From assembly GCA_002077045.2 (NCBI GenBank), contig KZ111142.1, positions 1,811,563 through 1,865,890 on the forward strand: 54,328 nt of DNA, read 5' to 3'. Below are positions 1-10,754 of the stretch, piece by piece; the stretch's first letter is position 1, and every line of letters starts with the position of its first letter. The DNA comes from Rachicladosporium sp. CCFEE 5018. Lineage: Eukaryota; Ascomycota; Dothideomycetes; Cladosporiales; Cladosporiaceae. The notes below the pieces were generated by a model, which saw only the letters and a program-made list of their open reading frames with translations, had not been told where the DNA came from and ran no database searches. The translations under genes were made by a program, and so were the position numbers.

Positions 1-25
1 AAAAGGCGAGTCAGCCATTACGCAC

Positions 26-1759
26 TCAGAGCTTCGACTTTAGGGTCTGGTTTGCCGGTGTCCATCTCTGCACGTCAGCTATCGAGCTGTAGTCCTCTGG
101 GAAGAAGTGCGGACCCAGTGTCTTCTTCTGGACCTTGCCTGTAGCGCTCTTGGGCAGCTCGCCCTGTACTACCCGGAGTAAGGTGGGCATCTTGTAGCCT
201 GCCAGACGCGCACGAAGATCTTGTCGCAGCTTGTCTATGCTGAGGCTACTCAGTGAGTCTTTCGTTTCTTCCATCCCTTTCAAGCACACGACAGCCGCAA
301 CGCGCTGCCCGAACTCGTCATCTGGCACGCCAACGACCATGACTTCGGCTACATACGGCAGTGCCATGATCTCACGCTCGATGTCAAGGGCTGAGATCTT
401 GAAGCCACCGCTCTTAATGATGTCCACACTGGCACGACCGAGGATCCAGTAGTAGTCGCCGTCTCTTCTTGCGATGTCGCCAGTCCGGTAGTAGCCCTCT
501 TCAGTATGTGCCGCAGCCGTTGCTTCGGGATCGAAGAGGTACTTCGAGAACATCTCCGGACCTTTGAGTAGGACCTCGCCTTCATTTCCCGTGCCATCAG
601 ATCCGATACCTGTGGTGGAGAGCTTCACATCATAGCCTGGAAACTTGGTGCCTACACTACCGTCCGGCACATCAGGATCGTTCAACCCGACTTTGAACAC
701 TGCCCCGATCTCTGATGCGCCGTAGCGGAGAACGATCTTCTTGCCCAGGATCTCGGTCCAGAAGTCGGCAATGGGTTTGGGTAAAGCGCTAGTGCCGCAA
801 AGACACACGCGCAGCCTCCTAGCGCCATCGATATACTCCTGTGCATCTGGACGACTCGCTATGGACTGCTGGAAATACCGCATCATGCGCATGTAGATTG
901 TCGGTACCCCCGAAAACACAGTGATCCCGCCTTGCCGCCACCGCTCCCAAGTCCACTCTGGACTGAAGGACCCCGAGCGAAACTCCATCAACGCGCCACT
1001 GATGAGGAAGGGGAAGAACATGATGCCCATTCCTGTTGCGTGATGCACAGGAAGGACGTGGAGGAGGACGTCATCTTGAGTGAACGCGTAGTGGTCTGCG
1101 ACTGCGAGTGCGCCGTCGAATGTGTAGCCTCGACGCATCACGGAGCCCTTGGGTGGACCGGTCGTGCCGGAGGTGAAGATCACGACGCCCGGCGCGTTGT
1201 CGTCGAGGTAGGGGTCCGTCGAAATGAGGATATCCTCCGGCTTTAAAAGTGGCGACCATGTCGAATGCGCGACGGGGATGCAGAAGAATTGACTCGTGGG
1301 ATCCCGGTCTTTCACTAGCTTCTCCACAGCGACACCCGACCTGAGCGCATCCGAAGAGACCAGCACAGCTGCTGCCCGGGCTTTCGTGACGAAGTACAAT
1401 GCCTCTTCAGCCGGCAACGCGACAGTCATCGGTACCGCAGCAGCACCCAGCGACAAGACAGCCAGCATCGCTACAGCATACTCGTGGCCTCCTGGCGCGA
1501 GAATGGCGATGTAGACTTCCTCTCTTCGGTCTAGAGCTGCGAGTACATCGGCGCTTAGGGTCTCTCGCAGCCGTTCCCGCAGGGCCAGCACGTCTGAAAG
1601 CAGCTGGATGTGTGTTGTCTTAGCGCCGGTGTGGGCATCTCGGATTGCTAGACGGGGTGGACGAGCGTGAGCGAAGCGCAGGAGGCGCTGGAAGAGAGAG
1701 TGGCAGGGGAGGATGTTGCGACCGACATGCGGTGGAACCATGGAGGTGCGGTCGCCCAT
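26..1759 (-). CDS. Acyl-CoA synthetase (ACSF3/malonyl-CoA synthetase-like), peroxisomal targeting signal
   Basis: A single-exon 577-residue member of the AMP-dependent synthetase/ligase (ANL) superfamily. These enzymes adenylate a carboxylic acid with ATP and transfer it to CoA. The P-loop motif FTSGTTGPPKG lies at about residues 195-205, the YRTGD motif in the last third, and the C-terminal catalytic lysine in SATGKVQKK at about residue 542. Length and the hinge/C-terminal wording (GRASVDIIKSGGFK) resemble ACSF3-type malonyl/methylmalonyl-CoA synthetases, but substrate cannot be read from sequence. The protein ends in Ser-Lys-Leu, a textbook PTS1, so a peroxisomal location is likely. A second Met at residue 7 is an alternative start. 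It is divergent from the acyl-CoA oxidase gene, which also ends in a PTS1-like tripeptide; together they would activate and begin oxidising an acyl chain. The stop codon is only 25 bases from the window edge. Confidence 0.93.
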   Translation of the reverse strand: MGDRTSMVPPHVGRNILPCHSLFQRLLRFAHARPPRLAIRDAHTGAKTTHIQLLSDVLALRERLRETLSADVLAALDRREEVYIAILAPGGHEYAVAMLAVLSLGAAAVPMTVALPAEEALYFVTKARAAAVLVSSDALRSGVAVEKLVKDRDPTSQFFCIPVAHSTWSPLLKPEDILISTDPYLDDNAPGVVIFTSGTTGPPKGSVMRRGYTFDGALAVADHYAFTQDDVLLHVLPVHHATGMGIMFFPFLISGALMEFRSGSFSPEWTWERWRQGGITVFSGVPTIYMRMMRYFQQSIASRPDAQEYIDGARRLRVCLCGTSALPKPIADFWTEILGKKIVLRYGASEIGAVFKVGLNDPDVPDGSVGTKFPGYDVKLSTTGIGSDGTGNEGEVLLKGPEMFSKYLFDPEATAAAHTEEGYYRTGDIARRDGDYYWILGRASVDIIKSGGFKISALDIEREIMALPYVAEVMVVGVPDDEFGQRVAAVVCLKGMEETKDSLSSLSIDKLRQDLRARLAGYKMPTLLRVVQGELPKSATGKVQKKTLGPHFFPEDYSSIADVQRWTPANQTLKSKL

Positions 1760-2499
1760 TATTGATTGACTGGCAGAGCGTTAAGGCGCTGCAAATAATG
1801 CTTCTTTCACCAATTGCAATACCGATCAGCTCACTTGGTCGTTACATCCACTCGGATATCGACAACGCTCTCTTCGGCCGGGCGAATATTCATTCGCTTG
1901 TATCCAGGATTCAATCATGTGTGTGACCCGAGCGGCCGACGACTATACGACAACCACACCCGAAGTTCTCGTCGACTTTGTTATACGAATTATCCTATCG
2001 ACTGTTCGAGGCATAGGCCTCGGGAATAGTGGTACAACCCCATATTCTGCCCCGCGTTCGGCGTCGATCAAGCATTGCCGGGGTTAAGACAAGTCGACAA
2101 ACAGTGTCGACGTTCATGCCTTCGAGCAGATCACGTTGCCATCCCCAACTTCGCATACTGGTGCGTTCATGTACCGGTGATATAAGTTATACGCGATCCC
2201 TCGAACAGAGGTCCGATGACGAGCCGGGCTGTCTCCATCATTTACTCGGCAATGGGATTCGGACTACACCCATGACTGGAATATAGTGAAGCAGACTAGG
2301 CTGTGTAATTTGCCTCTAAGACAATGCAGTTCTCGAGGCGTCAATAGAAAGCTCGACCACGTCCTGCGACCATAAACGCACTTCCGACGGCAAAGACGCT
2401 GACGCGAATACGTCACGTTCAGCGTAGCTCTCTGAGCCTTACCTTCTCAATTAGTGCGAACGACGACGACCTCACTGTTGATCGATACTAGTCGAAGTC
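1760..2499. promoter_or_regulatory. Shared divergent promoter region of the synthetase and acyl-CoA oxidase genes
   Basis: This 740-base spacer separates two head-to-head genes and must hold both promoters. One CCTCGG hexamer lies at 2018-2023. That hexamer is the established core site of the fungal fatty-acid regulators FarA/FarB (Aspergillus) and CTF1 (Fusarium). A single hexamer is expected by chance fairly often in a stretch of this size, so the assignment is only suggestive. No coding capacity with recognisable features is seen. Confidence 0.4.
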
Positions 2500-4625
2500 A
2501 TGGCAGACTTCACAGACAAGCTCAAGCCCGCCGAGCCCTCAGGCTCTTCTATCTTGGCTCGCGAACGCAACGACTCCGATATTCAAGTCCAGCAGCTGGC
2601 GCAGCACCTGTTCCAATCTACAGGTCATCTCGAGCGTCAAGCCCGCATTCTGCCGTACCTGAAGCGCGACCCTCTATTCCGCAAGATCAAGCAGTCGAAT
2701 CTCTCCCGGCCAGAACGGTACCGCCTTGGCTTAGCTCGGGCGAAGAAGCTACGTCGACTTGCTGACGAACATCACTGGTCTGTTGATGACCAGGAGATGG
2801 CGACATATCTCTGCGATGATGTGAGCCCGTATATGGTGCATACCAGCATGTTCATCACTACGATTCGAGAGCAAGGCGATGAAAAGCAGAGGGCTCAGTG
2901 GCTGAAGAGGGCGGAAAACTGGGAGGTTGTCGGATGTTACGCGCAGTGAGTTGTGCTGCCGAGAGTAGTGGAACTCAAACCGTGGCTAATGTCTTCATCA
3001 GGACGGAGCTTGGTCATGGCAGCAACGTCCGAGGAATTGAGTGTCAAGCCCAATGGGATCCAAAGACGCAGGAGTTCGTGCTGCATAGTCCTACCTTGAC
3101 TGCCAGCAAGTGGTGGAATGGCTCTATGGGACGGACTGCGAACCACGCCATTGTCGTCGCACAGTTGCTAGTGCCAAAGTCGCCAAACTCAGCCGAGCTG
3201 ATCAACCACGGCCCACACCCTTTCATCGTCCAGATACGCGATATGAAGACTCACTTGCCACTTCCCGGCATAGCAGTCGGCGACATCGGCCCAAAGTACG
3301 GCTACGCACCGATGGACAACGGGTACATGCTTTTCGACCGCGTGCGGGTGCCACATAGCGCTATGCTCTCGAACTACTCTCGAATCGACCCAAACACTTG
3401 CACCTACTCGAAGCCCACAAACCCAGCAGTCGTCTACGGCAGTTTGACAGCGGTCCGAGCAGCGATCGTGATGCACGCTCGTCTTGTACTTGCCCGAGCC
3501 GTGACTATTGCAGTCCGCTACACAGCTCTCCGGAGACAGTTCTCCAACCGCGACGACAATAGTAGGACTGCGCCAGAATTGTCCGTCCTAGACTACCCGA
3601 CCGTCCAGATCCGCATTCTGCCCTTACTCGCTACGGCCTTCGCCCTCCACTACACAGGCGCAGCCATGCAAGCGCTCTACGCCCGTACCCGCGCAGACAT
3701 CACAAAAGGCGACTTCAGTAAGCTCGCAGAACTACATAGTCAGTCCTCCGGACTCAAGAGCCTGTGTACAGACTACGCAGCCAACGGCATCGAGACTTCT
3801 CGTCGTGCGCTCGGAGGCCACGGCTTCGGCGGAGGAAGCGGTCTGATCCAGCTGAACGCCGATTACCTGTCGAAGCCGACTGTGGAAGGCGATAACTGGA
3901 TGATTACGCAGCAGACTGCTAGCTATCTCATCAAACGCATGGAAGCAGCCGTTGCTGGAAAGGGCGAGCCGCAGGATGAGGTCGAGCGCTCGTGCCGCGA
4001 GTATTTGCGCAATCGCGACACGGCGCGTCCCTCAGATCACGCAATCTTCAGTTTCGACAAAGATATCGTCCTCGCCTTCACTCGTCGCAGCCGATATCTG
4101 TCCTACCTTGCTCATCAGGCCCGGAACGTGGAGAAGAAGCCTTGGAACAGTCTGCTGTTGCAGCTCCGCAAAGTCTCAAACGCCGAGTCCGAGTCCCTCC
4201 TCGTCTCGCACTTCTACAATGCCATCAACGACACCACCTCCAACCTCACACCAGGTCTGAAAGAACATCTTACTCGCCTCTTCCGCCTCTTCGCCTACTA
4301 CACCATCGACAACAACGCCCGCGACTTCGCAAAATCAGGGTCAATCAAAGAAGCTGACCTAGATCGCCTGCCCGATGCCATCCAATCTTTGATGGCGGAG
4401 ATCCGGCCTCACGCAGTAAATCTGGTGGATGCATGGAGTATACCTGACTTCTTACTCGATAGTGCTTTAGGAAGGTATGATGGTAAGGTGTATGAGGATC
4501 TGTTTGACAGGGCGCACAGGCAAAATCCGTTGAATGAGGTGGTGTTCAATTCGGACTATAGGAATGAGGAAATTGTGAGAGGTGAGGGGGTGGAGGGGTT
4601 GAAGAGGATAGCTGCGAAGTTGTGA
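2500..4625 (+). CDS. Peroxisomal acyl-CoA oxidase
   Basis: Two exons, 2500-2945 and 3002-4625, are joined across a 56-nt intron (GTGAGT..CAG). The splice restores the signature YAQTELGHGSN that neither exon has alone. The product is 689 residues, the usual size of fungal acyl-CoA oxidases. These FAD enzymes carry out the first step of peroxisomal beta-oxidation, giving trans-2-enoyl-CoA and hydrogen peroxide. Visible marks are an N-terminal acyl-CoA oxidase region, the TELGHGSN and KWWNG motifs of the FAD/acyl-CoA binding core, the GGHGF motif, and the EGDN motif with the likely catalytic Glu at about residue 444. The last three residues are Ala-Lys-Leu, a permitted PTS1 variant. Its neighbour is a PTS1-bearing acyl-CoA synthetase on the opposite strand. 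Confidence 0.95.
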
Positions 4626-4696
4626 AGGTCTTGTGCGTACATACGTGGTCATGCAAGCTATGTGGTGCCATCATCACTTCACCGCAGGGGCATGCG

Positions 4697-6178
4697 CTAT
4701 ACCTCCCACCGTATCAACTTCTGATCAAACCCTCCACTCACGAGCACCTCCTTGCCCTCCACTTCCCCAGCCCAAAGACACCGCACTTTACTCCCTGGCT
4801 CATGACCCTTCAGGGTCGCTACAATCTTCCCCGTACTTACTTCAATCCCTCGAATCACGCCATCATCGCCGTTCACCCACACTCCGCTGCCATCTGGTCG
4901 CCAAGCCACAGCCGGCGTCGAATACGCTGTCTGCGGAGCCAGAGTCGTGCAGTGGATGAGTATGGCAGCGTGCTCGCGGTCTGCTACCAGCAGCGCGGCG
5001 CGAGCTTGCGAGGCTTGCGTCCCTGAGGCATTAGGGTTGTCGTCCAGAAGGGAAGTTCGCAGAGTGACAAGTTCTGCGTTCGGGAGGATTGGCTCGCCTT
5101 CCCAAGAAGGGATCAGCAGACGCGCGATGAGAAGCTTCATCGAGGGGACTGCGGAAGTGGCAACGGCTACAAGAGTAGGGTCTGTGGGACAGATGGCCAT
5201 AGATGATGGGGTGAATGAGACCCAGGCGTTGGAGTGAGGGGCGAGGTTCTGTCGGCCTAGATAGCGTGGTGGGGAAGAGGTGGTGTAGTAGTGGAGGTGG
5301 CTTGAGTCTGTTCGGCTGAGTACCAGGATCGGCTCGTCCGTATTTGGGTGTCGGAGAAAGAGAATACTCTCCGGCTTCGTGGGCAATGTGATACTTGCTG
5401 TGGGTTCGCCAATCTTTGGCAGAGTATCAAGCGAGGGTGTGTAGATGTTAACCCTGTTGTCCCATCCCGCTGTTGCAATCAAGGGATGGTCTGTATCTTG
5501 AGAGATCGCGATCTGGACGACATACTTGGCGTGATCGCGCCGCTTCTCAACGACCTGCCCTGTCATGTCAACGAGTACGAGCTGACCAGACATTGATGAG
5601 ACGAGTAGGTGGGTGTCCCCGAAAGGGACAGTCGATAGTATTGGTGCATCTTGGATGGTCGTCCATGACATTCGTAACTCAGCCGATTGTCCATCGAGAA
5701 CTGATAAGCGACGATCGGCAGTGGAGACCAACAGTAGAGATCGAAGCTCGTTCTGATACTTGACGGGGGCGATTGCCACTTGTAGGATATTGGAGCTTGA
5801 GGGTAGACTATCAATCTCTGTGACAGTGCTGGGCGCTGGATCAGATCAGAATTGTGCACCTCGACTGTTGTATGACAAGCATCGTCTTACAAGGCTCAGT
5901 CCAGCCCTTCTCGCCATCGTCCGCAGCTAACTTTTCGAACTGAGGAGACAGGTCGAACGCCTTCTTCTCTTCAAGCAAGACTTCAAGCGTCAAGTCGCCC
6001 TTGCCCACTGTTCCAGCATCTGCTGGCAGTCCAGCTTCGGCGATGAATGCATCGTACGACTACCACCTTTCAGTACGGCGTTCAAGGCCAGCAATGTGAG
6101 ATGACAATGTACCTCGTTGAGACCATTCGCCCTCAAGTAGCGCGCTACGATGATCGCAGGAGAGTCACTGGCAGGCAT
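4697..6178 (-). CDS. LisH-domain WD40-repeat protein
   Basis: Three exons read on the minus strand: 6178-6113, 6059-5891 and 5835-4697. The introns are 53 nt (GTACAT..TAG) and 55 nt (GTAAGA..CAG). The joins keep phase and give 457 residues. The N-terminus (about residues 8-40, with AIIVARYLRANGLNE) resembles a LisH dimerisation motif. The rest looks like a WD40 beta-propeller, with blades such as IATAGWDNRVNIY and a final VSGGFDQKLIRW. The long exon alone would need a GTG start, so the short upstream exons are needed to supply an ATG. The role is unknown; LisH-WD40 proteins usually act as scaffolds in complexes. It terminates 71 bp from the acyl-CoA oxidase stop (convergent) and shares a promoter region with the DnaJ gene. 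Confidence 0.85.
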
Positions 6179-6633
6179 CGTCGGCCGTTTGAGAGGGCCG
6201 CTCTCCCCAGCACAAGATCTTGCACGCTTCGTTTCCAGTCTTGTACAAACAAATCGTCGATGTCTGATGCCACATCAGGACTGATTGCTCTTTCTGACAT
6301 TGGAAAATGTAAAGGCAAGGGAGAAACGTAGAGGCACACTTACTATCGCGTTGTCTTCTACCTGATCGACACCGAGTAGGACACCAAGGACCAGGAGTAT
6401 CTACGATCGTGTCCGAGTTGGCAGACAATGATGTACAATTAAGTGCAGGCAATGAAGGCGAGGCATTCCCTTCGCGGCCAGACTTTTGTGTCTTTCACAT
6501 GCAAGTGCGACCGTTTGCACGTCACTGCTGCGCCCAACGCTCATATCTGCTGCCTCCACCGCGATCTCCTCACTTCCTTCACTATACAAACACCCTCCCT
6601 CCATCCACCCCCATATCCTCCCGCTCCGCCGCT
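6179..6633. promoter_or_regulatory. Divergent promoter region between LisH-WD40 and DnaJ genes
   Basis: A 455-base spacer between two head-to-head start codons. The DnaJ-proximal 70 bases are strongly C/T-rich with a TATA-like CTATACAAAC at about 6580-6590, typical of filamentous-fungal promoters and leaders. The DnaJ reading frame stays open upstream of the chosen ATG for about 75 codons, but that extension has no domain and no matching ATG near the J-domain, so it is treated as leader. Confidence 0.45.
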
Positions 6634-8225
6634 ATGGTGGTAGACACCGCGTACTACGATGCCTTGGGTATTCCGCCAACAGCCTCAGAACTCGAGATCA
6701 AGAAAGCATATCGTAAACAAGCCATAAAGCTCCACCCCGATAAGAACCCCGACGATCCGACCGCCCACGAGAAGTTCCAAGCAGTCGGCGAAGCCTACCA
6801 AGTTCTCTCCGACCCCGATCTCCGCAAGCAATATGACAAACTCGGCAAAGAGGGCGCGAAGCCTGATTCTGGGTTCGAGGATCCGAGCGAATTCTTCACA
6901 ATGATATTTGGTGGAGAGGCGTTCGCGGACTGGATCGGGGAGATTAGTCTGATGAAGGATCTGACGCGGAGTATGGAGATTAGTACCAAGGAGATGGAGG
7001 AGGAGGGATTGACCCCGGCAGAAGCAGCGATCAACGCAGAGGCTACGGCAGCAAAGGTCACAAGTGAGAGTACGAGTGGTTCTGCTGCCGGAACGGCGGC
7101 ACCGAAGCCAGTGGTGGTGGAGACGGAGAAGGAGACAGATCGTTCCACGACAGCCGGCGCAGCCACAGCGGAGATACCCATACGAGACAGTGCGGCACAG
7201 TCTTCATCAGGCACATCGACGCCACGGCCGAAGGGTGTGCCCACACGGCTGGCTATTCAGGACAAGACGGAGGAGGATGCCGCGGCGACGGCAGCGGGCA
7301 TGACAGAGGCGGAGCAGAAGCTGCGCGAGAAGGAGAAGAAGAAGGGTGGCCTCACGAAAGAGCAACGCGAAGAGCTCGCAGCGTTCGAAGAGGAGCGACG
7401 GAAGATCCGGGAAGAGCGCATTACGACGCTAAGTAAGAAGCTCGTTGATCGTGTGAGTGTCTGGACCGAGACGGACAAGGGCCAGGATGTCACAGAGGCT
7501 TTCCGGGAAAAGATGCGACTAGAAGTGGAAAACCTCAAGATGGAATCTTTCGGTCTTGAGATCATGCACGCTATTGGGCAGACCTACCTCGCGAAAGCGA
7601 GTACGTTCATCAAGTCACAGAAGCCTATCATTGGTGGCGTGTCCGGGTTCTTCTCACGACTGAAGGACAAGGGATCTATGGTGAAGGACACGTGGGGCAC
7701 AGTGTCGTCTGCCATACAAGCACAGATGGAGATCGAAGAGATGGCTAAGGCGGAGGAGAAGGGTGGTGAGGACTGGACTGATGAAAAACGCGCGGAGTAC
7801 GAGAAGCGGGTGACTGGCAAGATTCTGGCTGCTGCTTGGAGAGGCAGCAAGTTCGAGATTCAGAGTGTGCTGCGAGATGTTGCGGATTCCGTGCTTTACG
7901 ATAAGAAGGTGAAGATGGAGAAGCGGATTGAGCGGGCACATGCACTGTTGGTGGTTGGGGAGCTGTTTGCGAAGGTGAGTCGCACTGCCGTTCGTTCATT
8001 TGTATCATGTGCAGTGACTAACTCATGATCTCACAGGCACAACGGGATCCAGACGAGGAGGGCGATTACATGGCCTTCGAGCAACTCATGGCCGAGGCCA
8101 CTGCGAAGAAGGAGAAGAAGAAGGATAAGCATGAGCCGAAGCATCAGGACCACAAGCACGCGAAGGCCGAGAAGGTGCCCGACGGAGCTCCACCGCCGTA
8201 CGAGAAAGCACCTCTGCCCAAGTAG
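6634..8225 (+). CDS. DnaJ co-chaperone with DnaJ-X domain (Caj1/Djp1-like)
   Basis: Two exons, 6634-7974 and 8037-8225, flank a 62-nt intron (GTGAGT..CACAG, with an ACTAAC branch site). The product is 509 residues. The J-domain begins right at the start (YYDALGIPP...), with the HPD tripeptide that stimulates Hsp70 ATPase at residues 34-36. A low-complexity Ala/Thr/Glu segment follows. Then comes a DnaJ-X type domain ending in KFEIQSVLRDVADSVL, and a Lys/His-rich tail. This order matches the yeast Caj1/Djp1 class; Djp1 assists peroxisomal protein import. Start choice rests on the usual position of the J-domain and the C/T-rich leader. Whether this protein serves peroxisomes is inference, encouraged by the adjacent PTS1 enzymes. 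Confidence 0.92.
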
Positions 8226-8561
8226 ACTGGAGATGGCTAGCTACTGTTTGTCAGTCTCACGCCGGAGAAGCACTGCGTTCTGATTTGTCGATTTCCGGGT
8301 GTGATAGATTATGCATCGGGCTTTGGGAGCGGGATTGTCACATATACCCTACTCTAATACACAGCTCTCACCCGCACGGCGGGATGCAGCGATGGCTTCG
8401 GGTGGTATGTATACCTCCAGCCTATGTCGCAGGAAGACGCCGTACGGTATTACCCTCACCGCGGTGAGGATACTCCGTGACATGAGTCCATTGTGCCTTC
8501 TGTCCTTCGTTGACTCGCTGCGCCACGGCTTCCGTGCTCTGCAACCTCAAGACGAGCTTCT
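8226..8561. other. Intergenic, no gene seen
   Basis: A 336-base spacer between the DnaJ stop and the left edge of the duplicated segment. Short open frames here lack any recognisable domain, and no second copy of this stretch is present near 51.6-52.0 kb, so it helps define the duplication edge. Confidence 0.6.
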
Positions 8562-8805
8562 TATGCAGTGCTTCCCATGCAGTGACATTCACCCCTTGTG
8601 CTCGCGTGTGTGGCCACTTTTATGACGCAAATGTGACCAGCGGGGCAGCCGCGAGGTGTCTTGGTAGAACAGCATAGCGATTAGCAACGTATGTCATGAA
8701 TGCCATGTAGAAACTTCAGCTTTCGGGCAACAGGCGAGCGATCAGTCTTCCACTTTTGAATCCTAGGGTAGATTTCAGGTGTCACAGGGTTCAGAGGCCG
8801 TGATC

Positions 8806-9450
8806 ATGTCTGCGGTACGTTCTGGGCTAGCAGTCTGATATTGGTGTTCATATGCATAAAATGAATGGCTAACCCGGAACATACAGGTATATCAAGCGTA
8901 CGTCTACGGTGTGTCCACGTTTCCTCAAGTCGACGACTGAAGCCACTCACTGATCAATGCCAATCAGGCACCGCGTTCTGGTACGCCATTCGCGGTGCAT
9001 GTCGACTCGTCGACCCACCCCGAGTAGCAGAATGGTTTCGCCCTCCAGCTCAGCCTGTGCTGCAAGCCAGTGGTGAGTCCCAAGGATCACCTTTCGCAGG
9101 AGCTGTCTAACGTCATGCCAGACCTCGAACTCTACAACATCTGGACCGACGGCTGGCAACTCCTCACCATCGCGCTGCTCCTCCTCACGATGTCTGGTCT
9201 GGTCCCTCTTCCCGGCTCAGCCTCCCCAGCCTCCAAATCTGCGAAGCCTTACGCCAAAGCCCTCGTAGCTGTGACGATGTTCCATCATGTCACGACGAGT
9301 TTTGGAGCTTGGGCGCATTATGCGAAGGTCACGCATTATACGCCTGCGATGGGCATTGGCGTCTGGGTGAATGTGTTTCTCACTGTGGCCGGGGCTGTGA
9401 CGTTGGCTGTGGGGTTTGGAGAGAGGGGGAGGGGACGGAAGAGGGCTTGA
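8806..9450 (+). CDS. Small multi-pass membrane protein (copy A), function unknown
   Basis: Four exons are inferred: 8806-8814, 8887-8908, 8968-9072 and 9122-9450. Introns of 72, 59 and 49 nt all have GT..AG ends, and total coding length is exactly 155 codons (154 residues). The protein starts MSAVYQAYVYG and has about three to four hydrophobic segments, the clearest near residues 63-80, 95-115 and 125-145, with a basic C-terminus. A GTACGT at 8898 could also be a donor, but it breaks the frame, and copy B has lost that GT while keeping the protein unchanged, which supports the chosen GTGTGT donor. I do not recognise the family; it is tail-to-tail with the SMP-30 gene. Confidence 0.75.
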
Positions 9451-9779
9451 GGCACCGTATCTTGACGGGTGTGAAGTTCAGACAACGGCGCTGCTGAGCT
9501 TCTGCGCAAGTTCACGAATGGGTACTTCACGTCACGATATGATGTCTCATTTCAAGGCATCAGAGAGGCTGAGGGTCAAAGTGCCAAGCGATGCTCAGCA
9601 ATTTCAGGTAAAGGTGCTCAGATCTGGTGCGACGGATGATCGAGAAAGGACCTTGAAATTGCGCAGAAAACAAGGGTTATGTGGTGGTTACTTCGGCGAG
9701 GAGCAGATTGAGACTGGTCAACTCACTGAGCTTCAAAGACTCGTTTGTAGTGGTCTCTGATCCACAAGCTTGAAGCTTC

Positions 9780-10754
9780 TCATACCTTCACGCTCATCTT
9801 GAACTTGTTCAGTGGCACACCCTTGACACCAACGTCGATCTTGAACACCGCGCCACCGTACTCCTTACTCCAAGGGTACTTTTCCGGATCTTCCTCTGAC
9901 GCACTCGTAATGACCAGCTCTGTGCCGCAAAGCGCAGGACAAGTAACGCATCTTGTCGGCAGCTCGATCTCAGCAATAATTTCACCCTCGACATTGACGC
10001 GATACACTCGCCCAGTCCCGAAGCACGCGATCCAGAAACACCCCTCTGCGTCTTGGCAATGGCCATCTGGCACACCACCCTCCACAGGACACGTAAAGAA
10101 CACCTTCGCCTTCTCCCACTCCGGCTTGCCAGTCTCATGATCGAAAGGTTGTAACGTGATAGTCTTCGTCGGCGAGTCCGTGAAGTACATCTCATCGTTT
10201 CCCGACGTCCAGCTAGTGCCATTGGGTATGCTGACACCTTCTTTTACGCGAAGTATACTCAAGTCCGCGTCCAATCTGAACAGCACACCCTCATCTGTGA
10301 TGTCCACGAGCGTTGGATCGTTCATAGTACCTACCCAGTATCTTCCCTTCTTGTCAATAGCACCGTCGTTAGCCCTCATCCTCCCCTCTTTCGTGTATCC
10401 CTTTGCATGCCCATCCTGTTTTCTCTCTTCGTCATTCCAGAACTTCTGTATCCAGCGCAGGTCTCCCGTCGAGCGGGTGAAGATGCCGTAACCCAGCTGG
10501 CCACCAACTATAAGCTCGTCGTCGTTGCCTTCGATATTCGCTGTCGTGCCGATGGAGTAGTCTAGCTGATGGGTCTTGAGGGAGTCGAGGGAGCCTGAAA
10601 GCGGGACGAAGTGCAGGCGCTTCTTTATGATGTCCACGAAGCGGAGGGTGTTGGTCGAGGACTCCCAGTATGGTCCCTCGCCGAGACTGCAGTGAGTGTT
10701 GAGCCAGGGCTCGGTGATTTTGTATCTCTTGATCTCGGGCGGCATGATGGTCAC
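9780..10754 (-). CDS. SMP-30/gluconolactonase/regucalcin-like hydrolase (copy A)
   Basis: A single-exon 324-residue six-bladed beta-propeller of the SMP-30/gluconolactonase/LRE family, which hydrolyses sugar lactones or related esters using a bound divalent metal. Expected metal and substrate residues are visible: Glu26 in LGEGP, Asn129 in RMRANDGA, Asn178 in SIPNGTSW and Asp230 in GVPDGHCQD. Length is normal for the family and no signal peptide is evident, so a cytosolic location is likely. A Met at position 4 is an alternative start. The leader on the coding strand is C/T-rich. It differs from copy B at about 15 bases, only four of which change the protein, all away from the metal ligands. 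Confidence 0.92.
   Translation of the reverse strand: MTIMPPEIKRYKITEPWLNTHCSLGEGPYWESSTNTLRFVDIIKKRLHFVPLSGSLDSLKTHQLDYSIGTTANIEGNDDELIVGGQLGYGIFTRSTGDLRWIQKFWNDEERKQDGHAKGYTKEGRMRANDGAIDKKGRYWVGTMNDPTLVDITDEGVLFRLDADLSILRVKEGVSIPNGTSWTSGNDEMYFTDSPTKTITLQPFDHETGKPEWEKAKVFFTCPVEGGVPDGHCQDAEGCFWIACFGTGRVYRVNVEGEIIAEIELPTRCVTCPALCGTELVITSASEEDPEKYPWSKEYGGAVFKIDVGVKGVPLNKFKMSVKV

Noticed and set aside
6409..6633. N-terminal extension of the DnaJ protein
   Set aside because: The open leader is C/T-rich and Pro/Ser-rich in translation, and J-domains of this class begin within a few residues of the start; the ATG at 6,634 fits better.
4697..8225. Genome-wide reassignment of TAG to an amino acid, to explain the amber codons
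   Set aside because: TAG is the natural terminator of the LisH-WD40 gene (4,697-4,699) and of the DnaJ gene (8,223-8,225), so TAG still means stop in this organism.
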